This document shows, piece by piece, positions 47,101 through 55,251 of a DNA stretch of 64,000 nucleotides. The DNA comes from Chromobacterium phragmitis (lineage in GTDB: Bacteria > Pseudomonadota > Gammaproteobacteria > Burkholderiales > Chromobacteriaceae). A model generated the notes under the pieces. It did not search any database. It was given only the letters and a program-made list of their open reading frames with translations, and was not told the origin of the DNA. The position numbers and the translations under genes are program-made. The DNA lies in the NCBI RefSeq assembly GCF_003325475.1, contig NZ_CP029495.1, forward strand, positions 310,001-374,000, written 5' to 3'. Numbering within the stretch: the stretch's first letter is position 1; the number at the start of each line of letters is the position of its first letter.

Positions 47101-47844
47101 TCAGCGGCGGCCGATGAAGGCGTGGATGTCGAAGTTGACCTTGACCGCGTCGCCGCGATCGATTTCCTCCACCGCCCGAATGAAGGCGTCGACATAGCCC
47201 GCGCCGCCTTCCTGGTCCATGTAGCGGGTCACATAGCTGGTGGACAGGAAGAACAGCGCCACCTCCCTGGGGCTGAGCTCGATGATGTTGGACACCACGT
47301 GGCGCTCGGCGGAGGAGAACACGCCGGAAGCCTGGATCAGCTCCAGGGTGTTGTCATAGTTGACCAGACGGTCGTCCCGGTGCTTCGCCCACTTGGTCAC
47401 CAGCTCGCGCTCGATGAAATTGCGCAACGGGCCGTAGACCACGGGAAAATCGTACTTGTAGGCGCAGAACACGCCGCCGTCCTTCAGCCATTGCCCCATC
47501 TTGCCGAGCACGGCCTGGCGGTCCATCCAGTAGAAGGAGGTGGCGCTGGTGATCAGGTCGTAGCGGCGCTCAGCCTGGAACTGCTCGGCCGGGCTGGCGC
47601 TGAAGCGCAGCGCCGGGTAGTTGGCCTTGGCTTTTTCGATCAGGTTCTCGCCCAGATCCACGCCTTCGACGTGGGAGAAGTAATCGGCCAGGCGGATGGT
47701 GGACACGCCGTTGCCGCAGCCGATGTCCAGCGCGGCCTCCTGTCCGGAACAAGCGGCGGACAGCGTCTGGAACAGCTTTTCGGGATAGGCGATCTTGCCG
47801 CGGACAATGTTGTAGGCTTCGGCGTGCAGGTCAAATTGTTTCAT
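47101..47844 (-). CDS. SAM-dependent methyltransferase, trans-aconitate type (cluster gene 6)
   Basis: A 247-residue class I methyltransferase with the SAM motif ALDIGCGNGVSTIRL near residue 38 and GVDLGENLIEKAK after it. The SATSFYWMD segment is typical of trans-aconitate methyltransferase-like proteins, which methylate carboxylates. The start overlaps the aldolase-cupin gene by 14 bases. Next to an alkylmalate-forming enzyme, O-methylation of a malate-type carboxyl is a reasonable guess. Confidence 0.82.
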   Translation of the reverse strand: MKQFDLHAEAYNIVRGKIAYPEKLFQTLSAACSGQEAALDIGCGNGVSTIRLADYFSHVEGVDLGENLIEKAKANYPALRFSASPAEQFQAERRYDLITSATSFYWMDRQAVLGKMGQWLKDGGVFCAYKYDFPVVYGPLRNFIERELVTKWAKHRDDRLVNYDNTLELIQASGVFSSAERHVVSNIIELSPREVALFFLSTSYVTRYMDQEGGAGYVDAFIRAVEEIDRGDAVKVNFDIHAFIGRR

Positions 47845-49213
47845 GGTCGTCGATCTCGATTAGGCTCTGGTTGTAATTGCCGTTGTTGACAAAGTTGATG
47901 AAGGTGCCGCGTCCGGACAGGAAGCGGTAAGTATGGCGGCAGCCGGCCGGGACGAACACGGTGGCCGGGCTTTGCAGCGTCCGTCGCCGCTCGCCCACCG
48001 TGACCTCCACTTCCAGCCCCTGGTAGCCATCGCCGTCGCCCAGGAACATGAACACGGAGTCGCAACGGTGGATGTGGCTGTCGACGTGGCCGGGCTCGGT
48101 CGGCGCGATCTCGTCCACCTTGCGGGCGATGAAGTAATACGGCGAAGACGGCACCAGCCTGTGGTCCAGCATCACGAAGCGCCGGCCCGGACCATGCCGG
48201 TGGTACTTGAGCTCGGTGGCCGATTTCTCGAACGGCTGCGCGAACACGTCCTGCTCGCTCAGCGGCGCGTCCTTCTCCAGCGCCACGTGGCCGTCCATCA
48301 GCGCGGGGTCGATCACGCTGTAGGCCTGCGGATCCTCCAGCATCGCCAACTGGTGCAGCCGCGCCACGTGGACGAAGGCGTTTTCGCCGACCAGAGGCTG
48401 CATCGGGGAGCGGACGATGCGGCTGAACACCTCCACCAGCTGCGAAAGCTTGCGCGCCTCCTTCAACTGGAAGCGATGCTGGCCGTGCCGGGTGTGCAGC
48501 AGCGTGGCCAGCTGGAAGGTGTCGGTGATGCCAGCGCGCTCGCCGATGCCGTTGCAGCTGGTGGAAAGCCAGTTGACGCCGGCGCGCAGCGCCTCCAGCG
48601 AGCAGGCCAGCGCCAGCCCCTGGTCGTTGTGGACATGGTGCTCGAACACCACGTCCGGGAACTCATGCCGCAGCAGCGACAACACGTCGTAAGTCTCCAG
48701 CGGCAGCAACTGGCCGACGCTGTCGGCGAAGCACACCCGGTCCGCCCCGCTCTCCTTCGCGGTGCGGATCAGCCAGACCAGGTCGCTGACCGAGGTGCGG
48801 CCGGCGTCCTCTACCGTCGCCCGCACCGACAGACCGTGGCGCTTCGCATAGCGGATGGCCTGCTCGAACAGGGCGACGACCTGATCTTTGCCCAGATGCT
48901 TGAACTTGGTGCGCAGCGAAATATCGTTGATCGAGGCGAACAGCCCGATCCATGGCGCGCCGGCAGCCAGCACCGCGTCGATATCGCTCAGCTGGCAGCG
49001 GGAATGTGCCAGCACCGGCACCGACGACGCTGCCACCACGGCCCGCACCCGGGCGATTTCCCGCTCGGAAATCATGGGATGGCCGCACTCGAGCATGTCG
49101 ATGCCGAAGGCGGAAATCCGCTTGGCCAGCAACGCGCTTTGTTCGATGTCGAATGAGCACTGCTTGGCCTGCACCCCTTCGCGCAGGGTGCAATCGATGA
49201 TCTTGGGCTGCAT
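47831..49213 (-). CDS. HMGL/isopropylmalate-synthase-like aldolase fused to a cupin domain (cluster gene 5)
   Basis: A 460-residue fusion. The N-terminal TIM-barrel (about residues 1-300) has DCTLREGVQ near residue 7, the metal/catalytic HVHND at 193-197 and NGIGERAG near 222, all hallmarks of 2-isopropylmalate/homocitrate synthases. The Glu of the usual RxGxQ loop is replaced by Val. In place of the LeuA regulatory domain there is a C-terminal cupin (about 340-455) with His380 and His382 in HIHRCD and His427 in PAGCRH. It probably condenses an acyl-CoA with a 2-oxoacid. Whether the cupin is catalytic (isomerase or decarboxylase) or structural is unknown. Confidence 0.85.
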   Translation of the reverse strand: MQPKIIDCTLREGVQAKQCSFDIEQSALLAKRISAFGIDMLECGHPMISEREIARVRAVVAASSVPVLAHSRCQLSDIDAVLAAGAPWIGLFASINDISLRTKFKHLGKDQVVALFEQAIRYAKRHGLSVRATVEDAGRTSVSDLVWLIRTAKESGADRVCFADSVGQLLPLETYDVLSLLRHEFPDVVFEHHVHNDQGLALACSLEALRAGVNWLSTSCNGIGERAGITDTFQLATLLHTRHGQHRFQLKEARKLSQLVEVFSRIVRSPMQPLVGENAFVHVARLHQLAMLEDPQAYSVIDPALMDGHVALEKDAPLSEQDVFAQPFEKSATELKYHRHGPGRRFVMLDHRLVPSSPYYFIARKVDEIAPTEPGHVDSHIHRCDSVFMFLGDGDGYQGLEVEVTVGERRRTLQSPATVFVPAGCRHTYRFLSGRGTFINFVNNGNYNQSLIEIDDHETI

Positions 49214-49221
49214 GGGATGCC

Positions 49222-49449
49222 TCAGGATTGCGTGACGGGCTGCGCCGCGCTAAGCGTGGCCAGGCAGGGGCGCTCGAGAAAATCCATGATTTTCGGCGCC
49301 CCGCCGAATTCCCGCGCGAAGCGGGCCAGGAAAGTCACCATCTTCAGCGAATGCCCCCTCAGCGCGACCAGGTGGTCGTCGATGTCCTCAGCGGCGATAG
49401 ATTCGGCCGCCAACAGTTCCTGCAGATGCTTGATGATCCATTGCTCCAT
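49222..49449 (-). CDS. Free-standing acyl/peptidyl carrier protein (cluster gene 4)
   Basis: A 75-residue protein. The phosphopantetheine site is RGHSL near residues 31-35, a variant of the LGGHSL/GxDSL motif with the attachment serine present. Leading and following helices fit the carrier fold. The start is the ATG at 49449, preceded by AGGAGAG. It sits between the PhyH-type oxygenase and the aldolase and most likely carries the acid activated by the stand-alone ligase. The C-terminal tail is short and irregular. Confidence 0.75.
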   Translation of the reverse strand: MEQWIIKHLQELLAAESIAAEDIDDHLVALRGHSLKMVTFLARFAREFGGAPKIMDFLERPCLATLSAAQPVTQS

Positions 49450-49469
49450 CGCGTCTCTCCTTACAGACT

Positions 49470-50111
49470 TCAGATAAACCCTTCGTATTCGTCTTCCTCG
49501 ACGAACACCAGCGGCATGCCCACCCTCAGCAGGCCGTTCTCGTTGGCATGGCTGCCATGGGCGGTGGCCGCGTCCCATTGCAGCACGTCGCCGGCGTCCA
49601 GCTCGGCGTCGACGATGCGCGTCATGTCCACCCGCGTCTCTTCTTCGTTGATGCACTTGAACATCGGGTAGCGGATGTCCAGCACATGCCGGTACACCAC
49701 CGAATTGTCCGGGTAGAAGAACATCCCTCCGTTGGCGCGCTTGGCCTCGGTCAGCGCCACCCAGAAGGTGACTGCGCTCCGGTACTTGCGCTCCCACAGC
49801 GCGATGTCCTGGTGCAGCGGAATATAGGATTCGTCCCTGCCCCGCTTGATGAAAGCCGCGTGCTTGATCAGCTTCGGCTTCTTCAGCACCTGCCGGCACA
49901 GGCCGTCCAGCCCGCTCTCCGCCAGCCATGCGTCCCAGAACGGCTGGTCCGCCCAGTAGAGCTTGCGGATCTTCTTGGCCAGCCGGCGCTCGTCGTCGCA
50001 AATGTCGAACTCCGGCTCCAACGCCCCCGCCGGCTGCTCCGACCGGCCCATCACCCACTCCAGCGCCGCCGCGGTGTGCTTCGGCGACAACAACCCCCTG
50101 ACAATCTTCAT
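49470..50111 (-). CDS. PhyH-like Fe(II)/2-oxoglutarate dioxygenase (cluster gene 3)
   Basis: A 213-residue protein with LHQDIALW (His-x-Asp iron ligands) in the middle and a distal His in AATAHGSHANEN, followed by an Arg (LLRVG) that may bind 2-oxoglutarate. The intact HxD favours hydroxylation rather than halogenation, since halogenases lack that Asp. The start ATG at 50111 overlaps the thioesterase stop (ATGA). Family members often act on carrier-bound acyl groups. Confidence 0.78.
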   Translation of the reverse strand: MKIVRGLLSPKHTAAALEWVMGRSEQPAGALEPEFDICDDERRLAKKIRKLYWADQPFWDAWLAESGLDGLCRQVLKKPKLIKHAAFIKRGRDESYIPLHQDIALWERKYRSAVTFWVALTEAKRANGGMFFYPDNSVVYRHVLDIRYPMFKCINEEETRVDMTRIVDAELDAGDVLQWDAATAHGSHANENGLLRVGMPLVFVEEDEYEGFI

Positions 50112-50752
50112 GCGCGCTCCCTTGAGTCGAGTACCGACAAAATCGCCTCCAGCGCCGACGCGTCGGCCAGCATGTCCTGGTGGGCGACATCCACCTGGCG
50201 CAGGCCCGCATCCGGCAGATACGCGCGCCAAGGCGCCATCGATTTGTATGGCTCTTCTCCCTGCCGGCCGGCGATCAGCGTCGCGTCGCGCAAAGTCCGC
50301 GGCGGCCGGTAGCCCGGGAAAAGGCGCAGATTGGCTTCCACGCAATCGCGATCGACCTCTCCCAGCGCGGCCAGGAGCTCGATCTTGTGCCGCAGCTGGC
50401 CGTAGGCGTCCGAGCCCACCAGTTGCGCCAGCGCCGTCGCGCCGCCGCCGCCCGCCGAACCCAGCCGCGAGTCGACCAGCAGCAGGCGCGGCGCCTCGCC
50501 GCGCTCCCGCAGCAAGCTCGCCAGTTCGCAGCCGACCAGGCCGCCGAAGGAATAGCCGACAAGCCAGTCGGGCTCCGGCCCATGCCAGTCCTCCGCCACG
50601 GCCCGGGCCAGGCCGGCGATGCCATCATACGGCCAGTAGCGGTGGTAACTGACCAGCCGCGCCTCGGCCCGCCCCTCCAGCCTGGCGGCCAGCGCAGAGA
50701 AGCACAGCGGATGGCCGATGAAGTCAGGCAATAGCCAGATCGTCGCGGACAT
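50108..50752 (-). CDS. Type II thioesterase-like protein (cluster gene 2)
   Basis: A 214-residue alpha/beta-hydrolase with the serine elbow GYSFGG near residue 65 and a late histidine (VDVAHQDML) near 190, typical of stand-alone thioesterases linked to NRPS genes. It overlaps the NRPS by 29 bases. Since the NRPS lacks a TE domain it may release the product or edit stalled intermediates. Confidence 0.82.
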   Translation of the reverse strand: MSATIWLLPDFIGHPLCFSALAARLEGRAEARLVSYHRYWPYDGIAGLARAVAEDWHGPEPDWLVGYSFGGLVGCELASLLRERGEAPRLLLVDSRLGSAGGGGATALAQLVGSDAYGQLRHKIELLAALGEVDRDCVEANLRLFPGYRPPRTLRDATLIAGRQGEEPYKSMAPWRAYLPDAGLRQVDVAHQDMLADASALEAILSVLDSRERA

Positions 50753-53700
50753 CGGCGCCCTCCTCGTCCAGCAGCGAATCGCAAGCCGCCAGCAATCCGT
50801 CCAGCAGCGACTCCAGCGCCTGCGGCGGCAACCTGCCGGCCAGCGTCAGCCTCGCCAGGCGCCCCGCGCGCAGGAAAACGGTCAAGGTGAGCGGGCGGCG
50901 CACTTTCAGCTGGTTGCAGGATTCCGCCCAGCCATCCGGGTGGTCCTGGCGCTCCTCGACGATATTGATCAGTACCGCGCTCTTGCCGCCCAGGCCGCCG
51001 CATGCCTCCGCCAGCTCCTCGTAGGGCAGGCAGCCCGCCGCCATGGCCTGCAGCGCCTCGCGCCCGGCGGCGGCGATCGCCGCCTCGATGTCCCCGTCGG
51101 TCCGGTCCAGCGCCAGCGGCAGCAGGTTGATGTAGCAGCCGGCCCCATCCGGGCTGATCCCGCCGTCACGCTGCGTGCACGTGGTCGAAACCAGGCGCGG
51201 CCGCCATGACAGCGCGCGCTCGCACACCCGCTGCAGCAGCGCCGAAAACACCGGCAGCAGCCCCTGCTTGCGAGAAACGGCCCAGCTCAACAGCGCCCCT
51301 GCGCGGGAAGCCGCGCAATCGCGCTCGGCCATGCACGTCTGCTCGACCAGGCCCGGCGGCATGTCCGCGCCCATCTTCTCCAACCGCGGCCGCAACCCGG
51401 CCCAGTAGCCCCGAGCTTCGTCCCGGCCGCTCTCCAGCCTGCGGGCGATCCGCCAGTTCTGCTGCGCGAAGCTGAGGTCGGCGTCGCCGCAATCGCCGCC
51501 GCCCTCTAGCGCCGCGCGCAGTTCGGGCAGCAAACGGCCGATGAAATGGGCATCCGCGGCGACATGGTGCAGCCATAGCCCGAATACCGGCTTGCCGGCC
51601 GCCTCGGCGCGGACCAGTCTCAGGTAGCCCCGCTCGAATACGGAATGGGGGTGGTGCAGGTAACGGAGGCGGAAAGCCTCCTCGTCCGCGTATCCGGCCT
51701 CGTCGAAAATCGGCTCCGGCGCGGGCGCGTCTTCCTCCAGCAGAAAGACGAAACGCTCGCCCTCCAGGCTGACGCGGGCGTTCAGCAGCGGATGGCGCCG
51801 GTGGATGGCGTCCGACGCGCGCCGCAGCCTCTCATCGCTCCAGGGCGCGGCGGGCCTCAGCTGGTAGAACATCGAGTTGCCGTCCAGATTGCCGTTGATC
51901 ATCTCGTCCAGCGCCATTGAGCGTTGAAACGGATTGAGCTCGCACTCCAGCGGCCGCCCCGCCAGCGCCGCCACCGCCTGGCAATGCCTTGCGGCCAGCC
52001 ACCTCAGGCATGCCGGGGCCAGGCCGGCGGTCTCCCCGGCCAGAAACAGATCGCCGCGGTGCTGGAACAGCCGCACGCGGTCCGGCTCCGGGAAACGCCT
52101 GGCGAGCTCGGCCGCCAGTTCCGGTTCCTCGGCTGGCGCGGCCAGATCGGGCTCCACCCGGATCAAGGCCGAGCCGGCGGTCTCGGGCAGCGCTCTGCCC
52201 GCGCCGCGCTCTGCCAGCCAGCGGCAAAACTCGTCGAAGCGGCTGGCCTGGTAGAACGCCTCCATCGGCAAGCGCGCGCCCAGCAGGCGCTCGGCCTCGG
52301 CCAACATGCGCAGCGCCAGCAGCGAGTTGCCGCCATCCGCGAAAAAATCGCTGCGCCGCGACGACGGCGGATGGCCGACATGGCGCCGCCACAGCGCGGC
52401 CGCGCCCCGCTCGCCGGCATCGAACCCGTCCATCCCGGCGCCGTCTTCGCGCCACCGCTCGAGCAGGGCCGCCCGGTCCAGCTTGCCGTTGGCCGTCAAC
52501 GGCAGCGCGTCGACCGCGAACAACGCGTGCGGGCGTTCGTGCAGGGGCAGCTGACCCAGCCACCCGGCCTCCAGCGCGGCCAGCGCCTCGCCGCCGCTCG
52601 CGTCCGCCGGCGCGATCGCCGCCAGCAGCAGCTTGCCGCCCTGATGCGCCACGTCGATCAGCGCGCAATCGCGCACTTGCGGACAGCCGCGGAAAAAGTT
52701 CTCCAGTTCGGCCAGATCGATGCGGAAGCCGTTGATCTTGACCTCCTTGTCCATGCGGCCGTGGTACTCCAGCAGTCCGTCCTCGCCCAACCGCGCCAGA
52801 TCGCCGGTGAGGTAGACGCGCCGCGCCGCGCCGCCCAGCTCCAGCGTCCGGAACTTGGCTTCGGTCAGATCGGCGTTGCCCAGATAGCCATGGGCGAGGC
52901 CGGCGCCGAATGCCACCAGCTCGCCGATCCGCCCGGACGGCAGCGGCCGGAGCGACGCGTCGCAGATCGCCACGCCGGAGCCGTTGATCGGCGCGCCTAT
53001 CGGCAGCGACGGCCGCAGCAAATCCTCTTCGGTCAGCAGGTGGCAGGCGGTGAAGGTGGTATTCTCGGTCGGGCCGTAGCCGTTGATGAAACGCACGCCG
53101 GGGTTCGCCCGCATCGCGCGGCGCACATGCGCAGCCGACAGCGCCTCGCCGCCGGCCAGCACCTGGCGCGCGCCCTGCATGCAGCCGGGATCGAGATCGA
53201 CCATGGTGTTGAACAGCGCCGAGGTCAGCCACAGGGTATTCACGCCCTGGCCGCGGATCAGGCCGCGCAGACCGGCCGGGCTCAGCAGCCTCTCGCCATG
53301 GAACACGCACTGCCCGCCGTTCAGCAGCGCTCCCCAGATTTCCAGCGTGGACGCGTCGAACGACAACGGCGCATTGACCAGCATGACGGTGGAAGCATCC
53401 AGCCCCAGCGCCGGCTGCTCGACGCACAGGCGGACGATGCCGCGGTCGACGCAGGCGATGGCCTTGGGCTGGCCGGTGCTGCCGGACGAGAAGTTGACGT
53501 AGGCGATGGCCTCCGCGCCGCGCTTCAGAGAAGGCCGAGCCGCGCCGTCTCCCGGGACATCGGATACCCGCAGGCAGGACAGGCCCAGCGCCGCCAGCGC
53601 GGCGCCGGCGTCGCCGACGCACACCGCATGCCGCGCGGCCAGGCGATCCGCCATCCCGCGCAGCCGCTGCCCGGGCAGCGCCTCGTCCAGGCAAGCGTAA

Positions 53701-53981
53701 TGCGCGCCCGCCTTGAGTATCCCGAGCAGCGCCACCGCCGTCTGCAAGCCGTAGCGGCCCGCCACCCCGACGCAATCCCCCGCCGCCACGCCGCGCGCGG
53801 CCAACTCCGCCGCCAGCCTGTCGCTGAGGCGATCCAAAGTCCGGTAATCCAGGCTGTCCGCGCCGGACCGCAGCGCCGTTCTATCGCCATGGAGGGAAAC
53901 CATCCGCTCGAACCGGCTGACCACGTCCTGGTACGGCCAATCCACGCCATCCGTCGCAAGCACCCCATCAGGCCATTTCAT
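50724..53981 (-). CDS. Nonribosomal peptide synthetase, A-T-C (cluster gene 1)
   Basis: A 1085-residue single protein. An adenylation domain (about residues 15-500) has FSSGSTGQPKA near 160, FDASTLEIWG, YGPTENT, YLTGDLARL and the catalytic Lys in NGKLDR. A T domain follows with GGNSL near 549, then a C domain (about 640-1080) with HHVAADA near 802, where the last residue of HHxxxDG is Ala. My alignment to the GrsA pocket reads DALWLGGTFK, nine of ten positions matching a known valine code. The terminal C domain has no TE after it, so it should condense the valyl group with an acceptor on another carrier or in solution. It begins the cluster. Confidence 0.88.
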   Translation of the reverse strand: MKWPDGVLATDGVDWPYQDVVSRFERMVSLHGDRTALRSGADSLDYRTLDRLSDRLAAELAARGVAAGDCVGVAGRYGLQTAVALLGILKAGAHYACLDEALPGQRLRGMADRLAARHAVCVGDAGAALAALGLSCLRVSDVPGDGAARPSLKRGAEAIAYVNFSSGSTGQPKAIACVDRGIVRLCVEQPALGLDASTVMLVNAPLSFDASTLEIWGALLNGGQCVFHGERLLSPAGLRGLIRGQGVNTLWLTSALFNTMVDLDPGCMQGARQVLAGGEALSAAHVRRAMRANPGVRFINGYGPTENTTFTACHLLTEEDLLRPSLPIGAPINGSGVAICDASLRPLPSGRIGELVAFGAGLAHGYLGNADLTEAKFRTLELGGAARRVYLTGDLARLGEDGLLEYHGRMDKEVKINGFRIDLAELENFFRGCPQVRDCALIDVAHQGGKLLLAAIAPADASGGEALAALEAGWLGQLPLHERPHALFAVDALPLTANGKLDRAALLERWREDGAGMDGFDAGERGAAALWRRHVGHPPSSRRSDFFADGGNSLLALRMLAEAERLLGARLPMEAFYQASRFDEFCRWLAERGAGRALPETAGSALIRVEPDLAAPAEEPELAAELARRFPEPDRVRLFQHRGDLFLAGETAGLAPACLRWLAARHCQAVAALAGRPLECELNPFQRSMALDEMINGNLDGNSMFYQLRPAAPWSDERLRRASDAIHRRHPLLNARVSLEGERFVFLLEEDAPAPEPIFDEAGYADEEAFRLRYLHHPHSVFERGYLRLVRAEAAGKPVFGLWLHHVAADAHFIGRLLPELRAALEGGGDCGDADLSFAQQNWRIARRLESGRDEARGYWAGLRPRLEKMGADMPPGLVEQTCMAERDCAASRAGALLSWAVSRKQGLLPVFSALLQRVCERALSWRPRLVSTTCTQRDGGISPDGAGCYINLLPLALDRTDGDIEAAIAAAGREALQAMAAGCLPYEELAEACGGLGGKSAVLINIVEERQDHPDGWAESCNQLKVRRPLTLTVFLRAGRLARLTLAGRLPPQALESLLDGLLAACDSLLDEEGADVRDDLAIA

Positions 53982-54024
53982 CGCTTCGCCTCAAGCACTC
54001 AATTGCAAGACTCCGGACTACCGT

Positions 54025-54046
54025 CGCGGGAGAACCTCCCCCGCGC
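54025..54046 (-). terminator. Possible weak hairpin between metK and the cluster
   Basis: On the minus strand a GC-rich imperfect hairpin (GCGGGGGAG / CTCCCGC) follows the metK stop without a T run. It may only partly end metK transcription, so some read-through into the cluster is possible. No other promoter is clear in the 67-base gap. Confidence 0.3.
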
Positions 54047-54048
54047 GC

Positions 54049-55251
54049 TCAACCGGCGAACGCCGCCTCTTCGCTCCGCCGCGCCAGCCCGGCGTCGGCG
54101 CGCAGCGCCTCCACCTTGTCGGTGCGCTCCCAGCTGAATTCCGGCTCCTCGCGGCCGAAGTGGCCGTAGGCGGCGGTCTTGCCGTAAATCGGACGCAGCA
54201 GGTCCAGCATCTGGATGATGCCCTTGGGACGCAGGTCGAAGTGCTTCTTCACCAGTTCCACGATCTTTTCGTTCGGAATCTTGTTGGTGCCGAAAGTGTC
54301 CACCGCGATCGAGGTCGGCTCCGCCACGCCGATCGCGTACGACACCTGGATCTGGCACTGGCGCGCCAGGCCGGCGGCGACGATGTTCTTCGCCACGTAG
54401 CGGCCGGCGTAGGCGGCCGAGCGGTCCACCTTGGACGGATCCTTGCCGGAGAACGCGCCGCCGCCGTGCGGCGCCGCGCCGCCGTAAGTGTCGACGATGA
54501 TCTTGCGCCCGGTCAGGCCGCAGTCGCCCATCGGGCCCCCGATGACGAAGCGCCCGGTCGGATTGATCAGGAACTTGGTTTCCGCCGTCACCATGTCCGG
54601 CGGCAGCACCGGCTTGATGATGTCCTCGATCACCGCTTCGGTCAGCGTCTGGTGGTCGATGTCCGGACTGTGCTGGGTGGACAGCACCACCGTGTCGATG
54701 CGCTTGGGCAGGCCGGTGGCGGCGTCGTACACGCAGGTGATCTGGCTCTTGGCGTCCGGACGCAGCCACGGCAGGCGGCCATCCTTGCGCAATTCGGCCT
54801 GGCGCTGCACCAGGCGATGCGCGTAGTAGATCGGGAACGGCATCAGCGTCGGGGTTTCATCGCAGGCGTAGCCGAACATCAGGCCCTGGTCGCCGGCGCC
54901 CTGATTCAGGTCCAGGCCCTCGCCCTCGTTCACGCCCTGGGCGATGTCCGGCGATTGTTTGTCGTAGCAAGCCATCACCGCGCAGCCCCGATAATCGAAG
55001 CCCAGCTCGGAATCGTCGTAGCCGATGCGCTTGATGGTCTCGCGCGCGATCTTGATGTAATCGATGTTGGCCGTGGTGGTGATCTCGCCGGCCAGCACTA
55101 CCAGGCCGGTGTTCACCAGCGTCTCGGCGGCGACGCGGGCGTGCTTGTCCTCGCGCAGGATGGCGTCGAGGATGGCGTCGGAGATCTGGTCGGCTACCTT
55201 GTCCGGATGGCCTTCGGAGACGGATTCGGAAGTAAACAGATATTCGCTCAT
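54049..55251 (-). CDS. metK: S-adenosylmethionine synthase
   Basis: A 400-residue enzyme making SAM from methionine and ATP. Motifs GHPDKVADQISDAILD, GAGDQGLMFGYA and GGGAFSGKD are intact. The usual protein ends soon after the TDKVEALRA segment; here about a dozen extra residues (ending SEEAAFAG) follow. The start is the ATG at 55251. It lies just upstream of the cluster on the same strand, which may help feed SAM to the cluster methyltransferase, but metK itself is a core gene. Confidence 0.95.
   Translation of the reverse strand: MSEYLFTSESVSEGHPDKVADQISDAILDAILREDKHARVAAETLVNTGLVVLAGEITTTANIDYIKIARETIKRIGYDDSELGFDYRGCAVMACYDKQSPDIAQGVNEGEGLDLNQGAGDQGLMFGYACDETPTLMPFPIYYAHRLVQRQAELRKDGRLPWLRPDAKSQITCVYDAATGLPKRIDTVVLSTQHSPDIDHQTLTEAVIEDIIKPVLPPDMVTAETKFLINPTGRFVIGGPMGDCGLTGRKIIVDTYGGAAPHGGGAFSGKDPSKVDRSAAYAGRYVAKNIVAAGLARQCQIQVSYAIGVAEPTSIAVDTFGTNKIPNEKIVELVKKHFDLRPKGIIQMLDLLRPIYGKTAAYGHFGREEPEFSWERTDKVEALRADAGLARRSEEAAFAG

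Noticed and set aside
49470..50111. Non-heme iron halogenase of SyrB2 type
   Set aside because: The iron motif is His-x-Asp (LHQD). Halogenases have Gly or Ala in place of the Asp.
40904..53981. Arphamenine-type pathway for the cluster, since Chromobacterium makes arphamenines and an alkylmalate synthase could form benzylmalate
   Set aside because: The adenylation pocket reads as valine, not arginine, and no aromatic-specific feature is visible. Kept only as a remote possibility.
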